From positions 124,001 through 188,000 of the forward strand of contig NZ_JAATEJ010000013.1 of the NCBI RefSeq assembly GCF_012034175.1: a stretch of 64,000 bases of DNA, read 5' to 3'. A model generated the notes under the pieces. That model was given only the letters and a program-made list of their open reading frames with translations. It made no database searches and was not told where the DNA came from. Positions 25,306 through 32,812 of this stretch are shown here, piece by piece. Source of the stretch: Actinacidiphila epipremni (lineage in GTDB: Bacteria; Actinomycetota; Actinomycetes; Streptomycetales; Streptomycetaceae). Numbering within the stretch: the stretch's first letter is position 1; each line of letters begins with the position of its first letter. The position numbers and the translations under genes were made by a program.

Positions 25306-27699
25306 TCACGCCCGGTCCCGGCCGCGCAGCCGCGGGGTGAAGGTGGCGTGGAAGATGGTCGAGGCGGCGCCGACCGCCGCCGCCTCGGCGCTCAGCACCG
25401 ACGGCTCCACCTCGACCTGCCGCAGCCGGCGGGCCTGCGGGAAGTCGTTGACGATCCGGCCGATCTCCGCCAGGTAGAAGGACGCGGTGTCGTCGGTGAA
25501 GAACGGGCCGCCCAGCACGATCAGGTCGATGTCCAGCAGGTCGACCAGCCCCAGCGCGCCGCGGCCGATCGCGCCCGCGACCTCGCGCAGCGCCGCCGTC
25601 GCCGCCGGGTCGCCGGCCGCCGCCGCGCGGCCCACCGCCCGGTAGGCGGCCGTGCTGCCGCCCGCGCCCGCGCCGATCCCCGCCGCCCGCAGGCCGAGCC
25701 GGGCGGCGGCGGCCGGCACCGAGGCCGGCGGGTTGCACTCCGGCAGCAGCTCGGGCTTGCCGTCCGGCCCGACCCGGCCGAGCGCGACCGCGCACAGCTG
25801 GCCGAACTCCCCGGCGTTGGCGCTCACCCCGCGGTAGAGGTCGCCGTTGAGGTAGAGGCCCGAGCCCACGCCCGTACCGAGGTAGAGGTAGGCGAAGTCG
25901 CGCGCCCGGCGGTCGCGGCCGATCCAGCGCTCCCCCGCCGCCGCGGCCAGCGAGTCCTTCTCGATGATGACGGGGCAGGGGAAGTGGTCCTGGAGCAGGT
26001 AGAGCAGCGGCAGGTCCTTCCACGCCGACATCAGCGGCGGGTCCAGCACCGTGCCGGAGGCGATGTCCACCGGGCCGGGCACCGCGACGCCGATGCCGAG
26101 GAAGCCGTCCTCGCGCACCGCGCCGCGCGCCTTCTCCAGCGCCTCCCGGCCCAGCGCCACCACCTGGGCGACGAACTCGCCCGGCTCGGTGCCGGCGCTC
26201 ACCGGCCGGGTGCAGGTGCACACGATCGCGCCGTCCAGGTCGATGACCACGGCCGTGATCACCTCGGGGTCGATGTGCAGGCCCAGCGCGTGCGCCGCGC
26301 TGCCGCACAGCCGCACCGGGGTGCGCGGCTTGCCCGAGGTCGCCCGGCGCTGCGCGTCCTCGACGAGGATGCCGCGGTCCAGCAGCGAGCGGGCGATCCG
26401 GGACACCGACTGCTGGGTCAGGCCGGTGCGGTGGGCGATCTCGCCGCGGGTGATGGTGCCGGACAGCCGTACCGCCTCGATGACGACGCACTCGTTGAAG
26501 GAGCCGAGGTCGATCTGGTTGACGCCGCTGGAGGACGCGGTACGCGGCAGCGCTCCGCCGGCGGCGGGGCCGTCCGGGGCCGCCGCGGCGGCGGTACGGG
26601 GGCCGCGCAGGTGCCCGGCGACGGACTCGCGCAGCCAGCCGACCGGCCCCTCGGCCTGCTGGAGCGCGGCGATCAGGTCGAGGTAGACCCGGCGGGAGGA
26701 CTCGGGGTGGCTGGTGCTGTCCAGCGCGACCATCGCGCGCAGGAAGCCGCGCCAGGAGCAGCGGGCCGGCAGCAGGTGCCGGCTCGGGCCCGGCCCCTCG
26801 GGCGGCGGCAGCCGCTGCTCGGGGGCGGACTCGTCCCACAGCGTCACGGCGTGCAGCCTGATGTCCGGGTGGTGCTCGGCGGCTGCCGCGAGGAAGGCCG
26901 CCAACGCCCCGTCGGGCGCGAGCTGTCGGTCCGACACCCCGCCGGCCGTGAGCTGTCGGTCCGACGTCTTGCCGGCCGTGAGCTGCCGGGCCGCGGAGGT
27001 GCCCGGGGCGGCGGGGGACGCCCCGGCGTGCGGGTGCGGCTCGGGCCGTCCGGCGGGGCGCCGCTCCTCCAGGGCGTTGCCCAGCCCGGTGAGCACGTCC
27101 TCGCCGATGACCGTCGCGGCCGGCCCGGGGCCGGCCACCGGGCGGGGCCGGGTGCCGGCCAGCAGCACCGCGCGGGCGGCGTCCGCGTACAGGCCCAGCA
27201 CCCACACGTCGGGGCCGGGCAGCGGCGGCACGGTCGGCACGTGGGGGCCGGGGCCCGCGTCGGCGGTGAGCCGCCAGCGGCGCCGGATCGCGGCCACCGT
27301 GGCGTGGGACAGGCCCAGTTCGCGGGCGATGGCCCGGCCGGCGCCGCTGCCGCCGGGGGCGAGCAGGGCGCGGGTGACGACCTCGGCCTCGTCGACGGTC
27401 GCCGGCCGGCCGGTGCGCGGGCGCTGCTCCAGGCCGGGCAGCCCCGCGCTCTGCCAGCGGTGCCGCCATGTGCCCACCGTCTGCCGGGATATGCCGAGCC
27501 GCCGGGCGATCTCGGCGTCCCGCACGCCGTCCTCGGCGAGCAGCACCACCCGGGCCCGTACCGCGAGCGGCCCGCCCTCCGCAGCCCACTCCCGCAGCAC
27601 CTCCCGCCCGCCGTCCGCCGCGTCCGGGGCGGGGGGCAGGGGCCGCGCCATGGGCTGGGGTACGGGCGCCGGGGCCGCCGCCGGCTGCGCGTCAGCCAC
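25306..27699 (-). CDS. ROK family regulator fused to an IS630-transposase-like N-terminus
   Basis: A 797-residue protein. Residues 33-145 match the bipartite DNA-binding domain of IS630-type transposases: a first helix-turn-helix (VRDAEIARRLGISRQTVGTW, 59-78), an AT-hook-like linker (RPRTGRPATVDEAE), and a second helix-turn-helix (AIARELGLSHATVAAIRRRW). Residues 164-340 (DVWVLGLYADAARAVLLAG onward) look like a decayed transposase core without the first catalytic aspartate. A 10-residue repeat RQLTAGxxSD interrupts this part. From residue 393 a winged helix (RGEIAHRTGLTQQSVSRI) leads into a complete ROK kinase-like domain (GLHIDPEVITAVVIDLDG, YLYLGTGVGSGL, NAGEFGQL), without the ROK zinc motif. 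GTG 27699 overlaps the GH38 stop by eight bases, coupling the two. Confidence 0.88.
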   Translation of the reverse strand: MADAQPAAAPAPVPQPMARPLPPAPDAADGGREVLREWAAEGGPLAVRARVVLLAEDGVRDAEIARRLGISRQTVGTWRHRWQSAGLPGLEQRPRTGRPATVDEAEVVTRALLAPGGSGAGRAIARELGLSHATVAAIRRRWRLTADAGPGPHVPTVPPLPGPDVWVLGLYADAARAVLLAGTRPRPVAGPGPAATVIGEDVLTGLGNALEERRPAGRPEPHPHAGASPAAPGTSAARQLTAGKTSDRQLTAGGVSDRQLAPDGALAAFLAAAAEHHPDIRLHAVTLWDESAPEQRLPPPEGPGPSRHLLPARCSWRGFLRAMVALDSTSHPESSRRVYLDLIAALQQAEGPVGWLRESVAGHLRGPRTAAAAAPDGPAAGGALPRTASSSGVNQIDLGSFNECVVIEAVRLSGTITRGEIAHRTGLTQQSVSRIARSLLDRGILVEDAQRRATSGKPRTPVRLCGSAAHALGLHIDPEVITAVVIDLDGAIVCTCTRPVSAGTEPGEFVAQVVALGREALEKARGAVREDGFLGIGVAVPGPVDIASGTVLDPPLMSAWKDLPLLYLLQDHFPCPVIIEKDSLAAAAGERWIGRDRRARDFAYLYLGTGVGSGLYLNGDLYRGVSANAGEFGQLCAVALGRVGPDGKPELLPECNPPASVPAAAARLGLRAAGIGAGAGGSTAAYRAVGRAAAAGDPAATAALREVAGAIGRGALGLVDLLDIDLIVLGGPFFTDDTASFYLAEIGRIVNDFPQARRLRQVEVEPSVLSAEAAAVGAASTIFHATFTPRLRGRDRA
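26919..26992 (-). repeat. 30-bp in-frame repeat inside the ROK fusion gene
   Basis: GAGCTGTCGGTCCGAC occurs twice and a diverged third copy follows (period 30 bases), coding for RQLTAG-type decapeptides. It sits in the linker between the transposase-like and ROK parts and is probably a slippage expansion. Confidence 0.8.
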
Positions 27700-30600
27700 G
27701 GGCCACCCCCGGCGCGGCGGCCGGGGTGAGCCGCAGGGTGAGGATCTGGAAGGGGCGCAGGGTCAGCGGGACGCCGTCGGCGGCGTACGTACGGGCGGTC
27801 AGCGGGGACTCCAGCAGGTCGGTCTCGTGCGCGGCGGAGACGGGGAAGCCGGCCGTGAGGGTGGCGCGGGCCCGTCCGCCGCGTGATTCGTACAGCCTGA
27901 CCACGATGTCGCCGCTGCGGTCGTCGGCGAGCTTCACCGTCTCCACCAGCACGTCCGGGTGGTCCACCGCGACCAGCGGCGCCGACGTGTCCGGTCCGGG
28001 GCCGGGGCCGGGCCGCAGCGGCAGGGCGAGCGCGTACCCCTCGGCGACGGCGTCGCCGACGTCCGCGCCGGGGCGCAGGGTGTGCCGGAAGTGCTGGGCG
28101 CCGCGGTCGGCGTGCGGGTCGGGGCTGTGCGGGGCGCGCAGCAGGGTGCTGCGGACGACGGTGGTGGTGCCGCCGTCGGCGCGGGTGTGCCGGGTGACGT
28201 CGTATCCGTAGCCGGCGTCGCAGGCCAGCGCGACGCCGAAGCCGTGCTCGCCGACGTGCAGCCAGCGGTGGGCGGCGGCCTCCTGGTGGGCGGCGTCCGC
28301 GGGGGTGTTGTCGTGGGTGGGCCGGGTGACATGCCCGAACTGCACCTCGGCCCGGCTGGTGTCGGCGTGCACGTCCAGCGGCCAGGCGGCCTTGAGCACG
28401 GTGTCCTGCTCGCGCCAGTCGACCTCGGTCGTGACGGCGAGCGCCCAGCTGCCGGCGGTGAGCACCAGGTCCTGCACGACGCAGGAGCGGCCGGTGCCGC
28501 GGGTCACCCGGACCGCGGCGAGCAGCGGTCCGGCCGCGCGCACCTCGACCCGGTCGGCGGTGTCGAGGTCCCGGCAGGTGGTGCGGTAGTCGGGGTCGAG
28601 CTGCAGCGCGCTCCATCCGGGCGGTTCGTCGCGGTGCAGCTGGAGGAGGTTGCCGGCCGCGCCGGGGGCGATGGCGTCGCGGCCGGTGGCGAGGTCGACC
28701 GCGGAGCGGACCAGGCCGGCGGCGTCGATACGGACCCGCAGCAGGCCGTTGTCCAGGACGTGCCCGCCGCCGTCCGCGGGGCCGACGGTGACCGCGGCGG
28801 TGCCGTCCAGCGGCAGTCCGGCGGGGCCGGCGCCGAGGGCGGGCGCCTGCGCCATGACGGCGAGCATGCCGTCGGGCAGCGGCTGCGCGGTGCCGTAGCG
28901 GGGGCCCGCGCCGGCTTCGGGCGCGGGCAGCACGACGACCTCGCGGCGGGCGTGCGGGGCGCAGTTGAGCACGGTGCCGCCCTCGGGGTCGCCGGCCGCG
29001 CGGCGGATCAGCCGGTCCAGGCGCCGCTGGACGTCGCGGTGCGTCTGCTCGGCCTCCTCGTGCACCCAGGCGATGGAGGTGCCGGGCAGGATGTCGTGGC
29101 ACTGCTGGAGCAGCACCTTCTTCCACAGCCGCTCCAGCTCCTGGTACGGATAGCTGGCGCCGTGCCGGACGGCGGCGGTGGCCGACCACAGCTCGGCCTC
29201 GTGCAGCAGCGCCTCGCTGCGCCGGTTGCCGCGCTTGGTGCGGGCCTGGCTGGTGTAGGCGCCGGTGTGCGGGGTGAGGTCGATCTCGCCGCGCCAGACC
29301 GGGGCGGCGGCGCCGTACTCGGCTTCGGCGTCGCGGAAGAAGTGGGCGGGCTGGCGCGGGGCGACGCGGGGGGCGCCGTCGAGGTCGGCGAGCCGGCGGG
29401 CGCGTTCCAGCATGGCGCGGTCGGGGCCGCCGTCGGCGCGGCCGAAGGGCAGCAGGGAGCGGGTGGCGGCGCCCTTCTCGGCGAAGCCGGCGACGGTGGC
29501 GGTGATGTCGCCGGCGGTGAGCTCGCTGCCCTCGGGGCCGCCGGGGGCGAGGTGGGTGAACAGCCGGGTGCCGTCGATGCCCTCCCACCAGAAGGTGTGG
29601 TGGCCCGGGCCGGTGCCGGGGTCGGGGCGGCGGCTGAGGAGCCACCGGGCGCCGGCGAGCGCGGCGATCTGCGGGAAGGCGGCGCAGGCGCCGGACGCGT
29701 CGGGCAGCCACACGCCGTCCGCCTCGACGCCCAGCTCGTCGCGGAAGAACCGCCGCCCGTAGACGAACTGCCGCACCAGCGCCTCGCCGCCGGGCAGTTC
29801 CGCGTCGGCCTCGACCCACATGCCGCCGACCGGGGCCCAGGTGCCGTGGGCGACGGCCTTGCGTATCCGCTCGAAGACATGCGGGTGGTGCTCCTTGGTC
29901 CAGGCGTAGTGCTGGGCGGCGGAGGCGGCGACGATCAGCTCGGGGTATTCCTCGGCGAGCGCGGCCATGGTGCTGAAGGTGCGGGCGCACTTGCGGACGG
30001 TCTCGCGGGCCGGCCACAGCCACGCGGAGTCGATGTGGGCGTGCCCGACGGCGTCGAGGTGGTGGGCGGAGTCGTGGGCGCGGCGGGCGAGCAGCGGGGC
30101 GAGGACGGTACGGGCCCGGGCGGCGGTGCGGCCGACCGCGCGCGGGTCGACGGCGGCGACGGCCCGCTCCAGGCCGAGCCGGATCTCGTGCCGGCGCGGG
30201 GTGCCGTCGGGCAGCGCGCGCATCAGGCCGAGCAGTGTCTCGACGTCGTGGATGAGCTGCCAGACGTCCTCGTCGCGTATCGCGAGGTCGGCGCGGCGCA
30301 GCCGGAACAGCGGGGTGTCGCCGGCGGTCGCGGGGTCGCCGTAGCGGGTGCCGGCGCCGCTGCCGCCCTCGATGAGCGGGTTGGCGGCGGCCTCGACCAG
30401 CAGCCGTACGCTCTCGCCGCCGGTCGCGGAGGGGTGCAGCAGGACGGCGTCGAGGTGCGGGTGCAGGCCCTGGAGGGGGATGCCGTGGGCGTCGTGGACG
30501 AGGGCCTCGGGCCGGCCGCCGGCCGGGTGACCGCCGCCGGCCGGGTAACCGCAGGCGTCCCGGGCGCCGAGGTCGATGAGCGCCTCGACGCGGCGGCCGG

Positions 30601-30844
30601 CCCACCGCTCGGGCACGGTGGCGCGGACGTCGAACCAACTGGTCGCCCAGGGCCGGCCCCAGGGCTCGCCGACGGTGAAGGGCGTGTAGTCGGCGCGCAG
30701 CGCCACCTCGGCGGGCACCGGTTCGCCCGCGATGTGCCATGCGCCGACGTCCATCGGCAGCCGCTGCGGATAGAGCGCGGGGCGCAGCCTTTCCGCGAGG
30801 AAGGCAGCGGTCCGCTCTTCCCCGGAAGTCGTCCGGTCGTGCAT
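27692..30844 (-). CDS. GH38 alpha-mannosidase-like protein, divergent copy
   Basis: A 1050-residue cytosolic protein without a signal peptide. The GH38 zinc motif is intact (HAHIDSAWLW, H268, H270, D272), and so is the nucleophile position D382 (VWLPDASG). However, the usual PDSFGYTAAYPQ reads PDASGACAAFPQ, the substrate-loop SWNxTN is replaced by RRPDPGTGP, and VDTYNA is lost. CHDILPGTSIAWVHEEAE, the later zinc-histidine region, is present. The second paralogue at 39405 keeps all of these. ATG 30844 has AAGGAGGG six bases ahead. Retained metal site with an altered pocket suggests a changed specificity or a sensing role rather than simple decay. The gene ends overlapping the ROK fusion gene. 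Confidence 0.88.
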   Translation of the reverse strand: MHDRTTSGEERTAAFLAERLRPALYPQRLPMDVGAWHIAGEPVPAEVALRADYTPFTVGEPWGRPWATSWFDVRATVPERWAGRRVEALIDLGARDACGYPAGGGHPAGGRPEALVHDAHGIPLQGLHPHLDAVLLHPSATGGESVRLLVEAAANPLIEGGSGAGTRYGDPATAGDTPLFRLRRADLAIRDEDVWQLIHDVETLLGLMRALPDGTPRRHEIRLGLERAVAAVDPRAVGRTAARARTVLAPLLARRAHDSAHHLDAVGHAHIDSAWLWPARETVRKCARTFSTMAALAEEYPELIVAASAAQHYAWTKEHHPHVFERIRKAVAHGTWAPVGGMWVEADAELPGGEALVRQFVYGRRFFRDELGVEADGVWLPDASGACAAFPQIAALAGARWLLSRRPDPGTGPGHHTFWWEGIDGTRLFTHLAPGGPEGSELTAGDITATVAGFAEKGAATRSLLPFGRADGGPDRAMLERARRLADLDGAPRVAPRQPAHFFRDAEAEYGAAAPVWRGEIDLTPHTGAYTSQARTKRGNRRSEALLHEAELWSATAAVRHGASYPYQELERLWKKVLLQQCHDILPGTSIAWVHEEAEQTHRDVQRRLDRLIRRAAGDPEGGTVLNCAPHARREVVVLPAPEAGAGPRYGTAQPLPDGMLAVMAQAPALGAGPAGLPLDGTAAVTVGPADGGGHVLDNGLLRVRIDAAGLVRSAVDLATGRDAIAPGAAGNLLQLHRDEPPGWSALQLDPDYRTTCRDLDTADRVEVRAAGPLLAAVRVTRGTGRSCVVQDLVLTAGSWALAVTTEVDWREQDTVLKAAWPLDVHADTSRAEVQFGHVTRPTHDNTPADAAHQEAAAHRWLHVGEHGFGVALACDAGYGYDVTRHTRADGGTTTVVRSTLLRAPHSPDPHADRGAQHFRHTLRPGADVGDAVAEGYALALPLRPGPGPGPDTSAPLVAVDHPDVLVETVKLADDRSGDIVVRLYESRGGRARATLTAGFPVSAAHETDLLESPLTARTYAADGVPLTLRPFQILTLRLTPAAAPGVARG

Positions 30845-30892
30845 GAGCAGCCCTCCTTGTCCAGCCTGTGACCGCTATGTAAAACCATGTGT

Positions 30893-31005
30893 GTTATCAA
30901 GTCAACGCTTATGGCACTGTCGGCTTATCCGCTGGTCGTGACCTGCGAGGACGCTATTGTCAGCGGAATTAACGGCCGAGCCGGGCATTCTTCGGACGAT
31001 AAGTC
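30893..31005 (-). promoter_or_regulatory. Promoter and operator-like motifs of the divergent GH38 gene
   Basis: On the minus strand TTGACTTGATAA lies at 30904-30893; TTGACT could be a -35 element with TTACAT 17 bases on (30881-30876). GACTTATCGTC, identical over 11 bases to the copy at 18991-19001, lies on the minus strand at 31005-30995. Confidence 0.5.
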
Positions 31006-31027
31006 GCATGACATCTCGGGCAGAAAA

Positions 31028-31074
31028 GAGGCGGCGGAAAGTCCGGCCCCCATGACCGGTCTTTCCGCCGCCTC
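31028..31074 (-). terminator. Rho-independent terminator of the ManD-ThuA-Gfo operon
   Basis: Perfect 14-base arms (GAGGCGGCGGAAAG at 31028-31041, complement at 31061-31074) with a 19-base loop; on the minus strand the second arm is followed by TTTTCTG. It starts 24 bases after the Gfo/Idh stop. Confidence 0.88.
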
Positions 31075-31097
31075 CCGTTTTTCCGGGTGTGCGCGCT

Positions 31098-32174
31098 TTA
31101 CGTGAGCGGCACCGGCGCCGGCCGCTCGCACGTGGTGGCCACCGGCAGTGCCCGGCCTTCGTGCGCGGCGTCCAGCAGGGTGAGCATCACGTCCAGGACG
31201 TGCTCGGCCAGTTCGGCCGACGCCAGGTGCGGCCGGCCCTCGGCGACCGCGGCGGCGAGGTCGGCGAGCCCGGTGCCGCGCCCGGCGTCCCGGTGCCCGG
31301 CCGAGACCGGCAGCTCCTGCCACGCGCCGCCGGTGAACAGCTCCACCGGGCCCACGAAGCCGTTCGGGTCGGGCACGCCGAGCGAGCCCGCGGTGCCGTG
31401 GACCTCGATGCGCGGCAGGTGGGCGGCGTGGATGTCGAAGCTCATGACGAGGGTGGACAGCGCCCCGCCCGCGTGCTCCAGCACGCCCGTGACGTGGGTG
31501 TCGACCTCGACCGGGAAGTGCTGCCCGGCGCGCGGCCCGCTGCCGATGACCCGCTCGGCGCGCGGGGTGCTCGCGGCCCCGGTGACCCGTACGACCGGGC
31601 CGAGCAGGTGCACCAGCGCCGACAGGTAGTACGGGCCCATGTCCAGCAGCGGCCCGCCGCCCGGCCGGTAGTAGAACTCCGGGTCCGGGTGCCATGCCTC
31701 GTGTCCCGCGGTGGTCATGAAGGCGGTGGCGGCGACCGGCCGGCCGATGAGCCCGTCGTCGACGGCCTTGCGGGCGGTCTGGGTGCCGGTGCCGAGCACG
31801 GTGTCGGGCGCGCTGCCGACCCGTACGCCCGCGGTGCGCGCGGCGGCCAGGATGGCGGTGGCCTCCGCGCGGGTCGCGGCGAGCGGCTTCTCGCCGTAGA
31901 CGTGCTTGCCCGCGCCGATCGCGGCGAGCGCGACCTCGGCGTGCACGGCCGGGACGGTCAGGTTGAGCACGGCGTCCACGTCGTCGCGGGCGACCAGCTC
32001 CGCGACGCTGCCGGCGACCTCGGCGCCGGACCTCTCGGCGGCCTCCTTGGCGCGGCCGGGGGCGAGGTCGGTGACGGCGGTCAGCCGCAGGGACTCCAGC
32101 CGCGCGAGGGTGTCCAGGTACTGGCCGCTGATCTTGCCGGCACCGACCATGCCGATCCTCAACGGCTCGCCCAC
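31098..32174 (-). CDS. Gfo/Idh/MocA family oxidoreductase
   Basis: A 358-residue NAD(P)-dependent dehydrogenase, distinct from the one at 19054. It has LRIGMVGAGKISGQYLDTL, the catalytic loop GKHVYGEKPLAAT, and a substrate segment GGGPLLDMGPYYLSALVHLLGP typical of the glucose-fructose oxidoreductase branch acting on aldoses or inositols. GTG 32174 overlaps the ThuA gene by 16 bases and it is third in an operon after the ManD-like and ThuA genes. It probably oxidises a sugar handled by that operon. Substrate unknown. Confidence 0.9.
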   Translation of the reverse strand: MGEPLRIGMVGAGKISGQYLDTLARLESLRLTAVTDLAPGRAKEAAERSGAEVAGSVAELVARDDVDAVLNLTVPAVHAEVALAAIGAGKHVYGEKPLAATRAEATAILAAARTAGVRVGSAPDTVLGTGTQTARKAVDDGLIGRPVAATAFMTTAGHEAWHPDPEFYYRPGGGPLLDMGPYYLSALVHLLGPVVRVTGAASTPRAERVIGSGPRAGQHFPVEVDTHVTGVLEHAGGALSTLVMSFDIHAAHLPRIEVHGTAGSLGVPDPNGFVGPVELFTGGAWQELPVSAGHRDAGRGTGLADLAAAVAEGRPHLASAELAEHVLDVMLTLLDAAHEGRALPVATTCERPAPVPLT

Positions 32175-32812
32175 AGCAGTCCCCTCTCGGTGATCGCCCG
32201 CACCTCGCGCACGTCGAAGTCGTCGGCCTTGTGGCCGAGCGCGGAGACGAAGACCCGCCCGGCACCGTGCGCCCTGGTCCACACCTGCGGCATGACGACG
32301 TCGTGCGCGCGGTCGCCGCCGGCCGGGAAGACCGAGGTGGCCAGCACCTCGTTGGCGGGGTCGGTCGCCATCCAGTAGTGCTCGGTGTGGACGGCGAAGG
32401 CGCCGATGCCCTCGGTGATCCGGTGCCCGCCGGGGACGATGTCGACGGTGTAGTCGACGAAGCCGGGCGGGTGCATCAGGAACTGGCCGCCCGTCAGCTG
32501 CGTGTAGTCCAGGTCGCCGCGGAAGGCGTCCAGGACCCCGCCGTGCCAGCCGGCGAAGCCGGTGCCGGCCCGGACCGCGGCGGTCAGGCCGCGGCTCTGC
32601 TCGGGGGTGATCGCGCCCATCGTCCAGCACTGGACGATCAGGTCGGTGCCGGCGAGCAGGACTTCGTCGGTGTAGACGTCGAGCGAGTCGGAGACCTCGA
32701 CGGTGAAGCCCTGGTCCTTCAGGTACGGCAGGAACAGGCCGGTGATCTCCACCGGCGCGTGCCCCTCCCAGCCGCCTCGGACGACGAGGGCCTTCCGTAT
32801 CGGATCGGTCAC
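32159..32812 (-). CDS. ThuA-like domain protein
   Basis: A 217-residue cytosolic protein of the ThuA/glutamine-amidotransferase-like fold. Conserved pieces are KALVVRGGWEGHAP near the start, VQCWTMGAITPEQ, GFAGWHGGVLDAF, the YTVDIVPGGHRITEGI strand and HTEHYWMATDP. ThuA proteins are named for trehalose utilisation in Sinorhizobium; their exact chemistry is debated, and they recur in operons with Gfo/Idh enzymes. GTG 32812 overlaps the dehydratase stop as GTGA, so it is coupled to both neighbours. Confidence 0.88.
   Translation of the reverse strand: MTDPIRKALVVRGGWEGHAPVEITGLFLPYLKDQGFTVEVSDSLDVYTDEVLLAGTDLIVQCWTMGAITPEQSRGLTAAVRAGTGFAGWHGGVLDAFRGDLDYTQLTGGQFLMHPPGFVDYTVDIVPGGHRITEGIGAFAVHTEHYWMATDPANEVLATSVFPAGGDRAHDVVMPQVWTRAHGAGRVFVSALGHKADDFDVREVRAITERGLLWASR

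Noticed and set aside
25306..27699. A broken IS630 insertion next to a ROK gene
   Set aside because: The reading frame is continuous through both parts, no terminal inverted repeats were seen, and the gene is coupled to its neighbour, so a fusion is more likely than a fresh insertion.
26844..30740. A long arginine- and proline-rich frame overlapping GH38 and the ROK fusion
   Set aside because: Composition typical of a shifted frame in GC-rich DNA; the two real genes explain the DNA.
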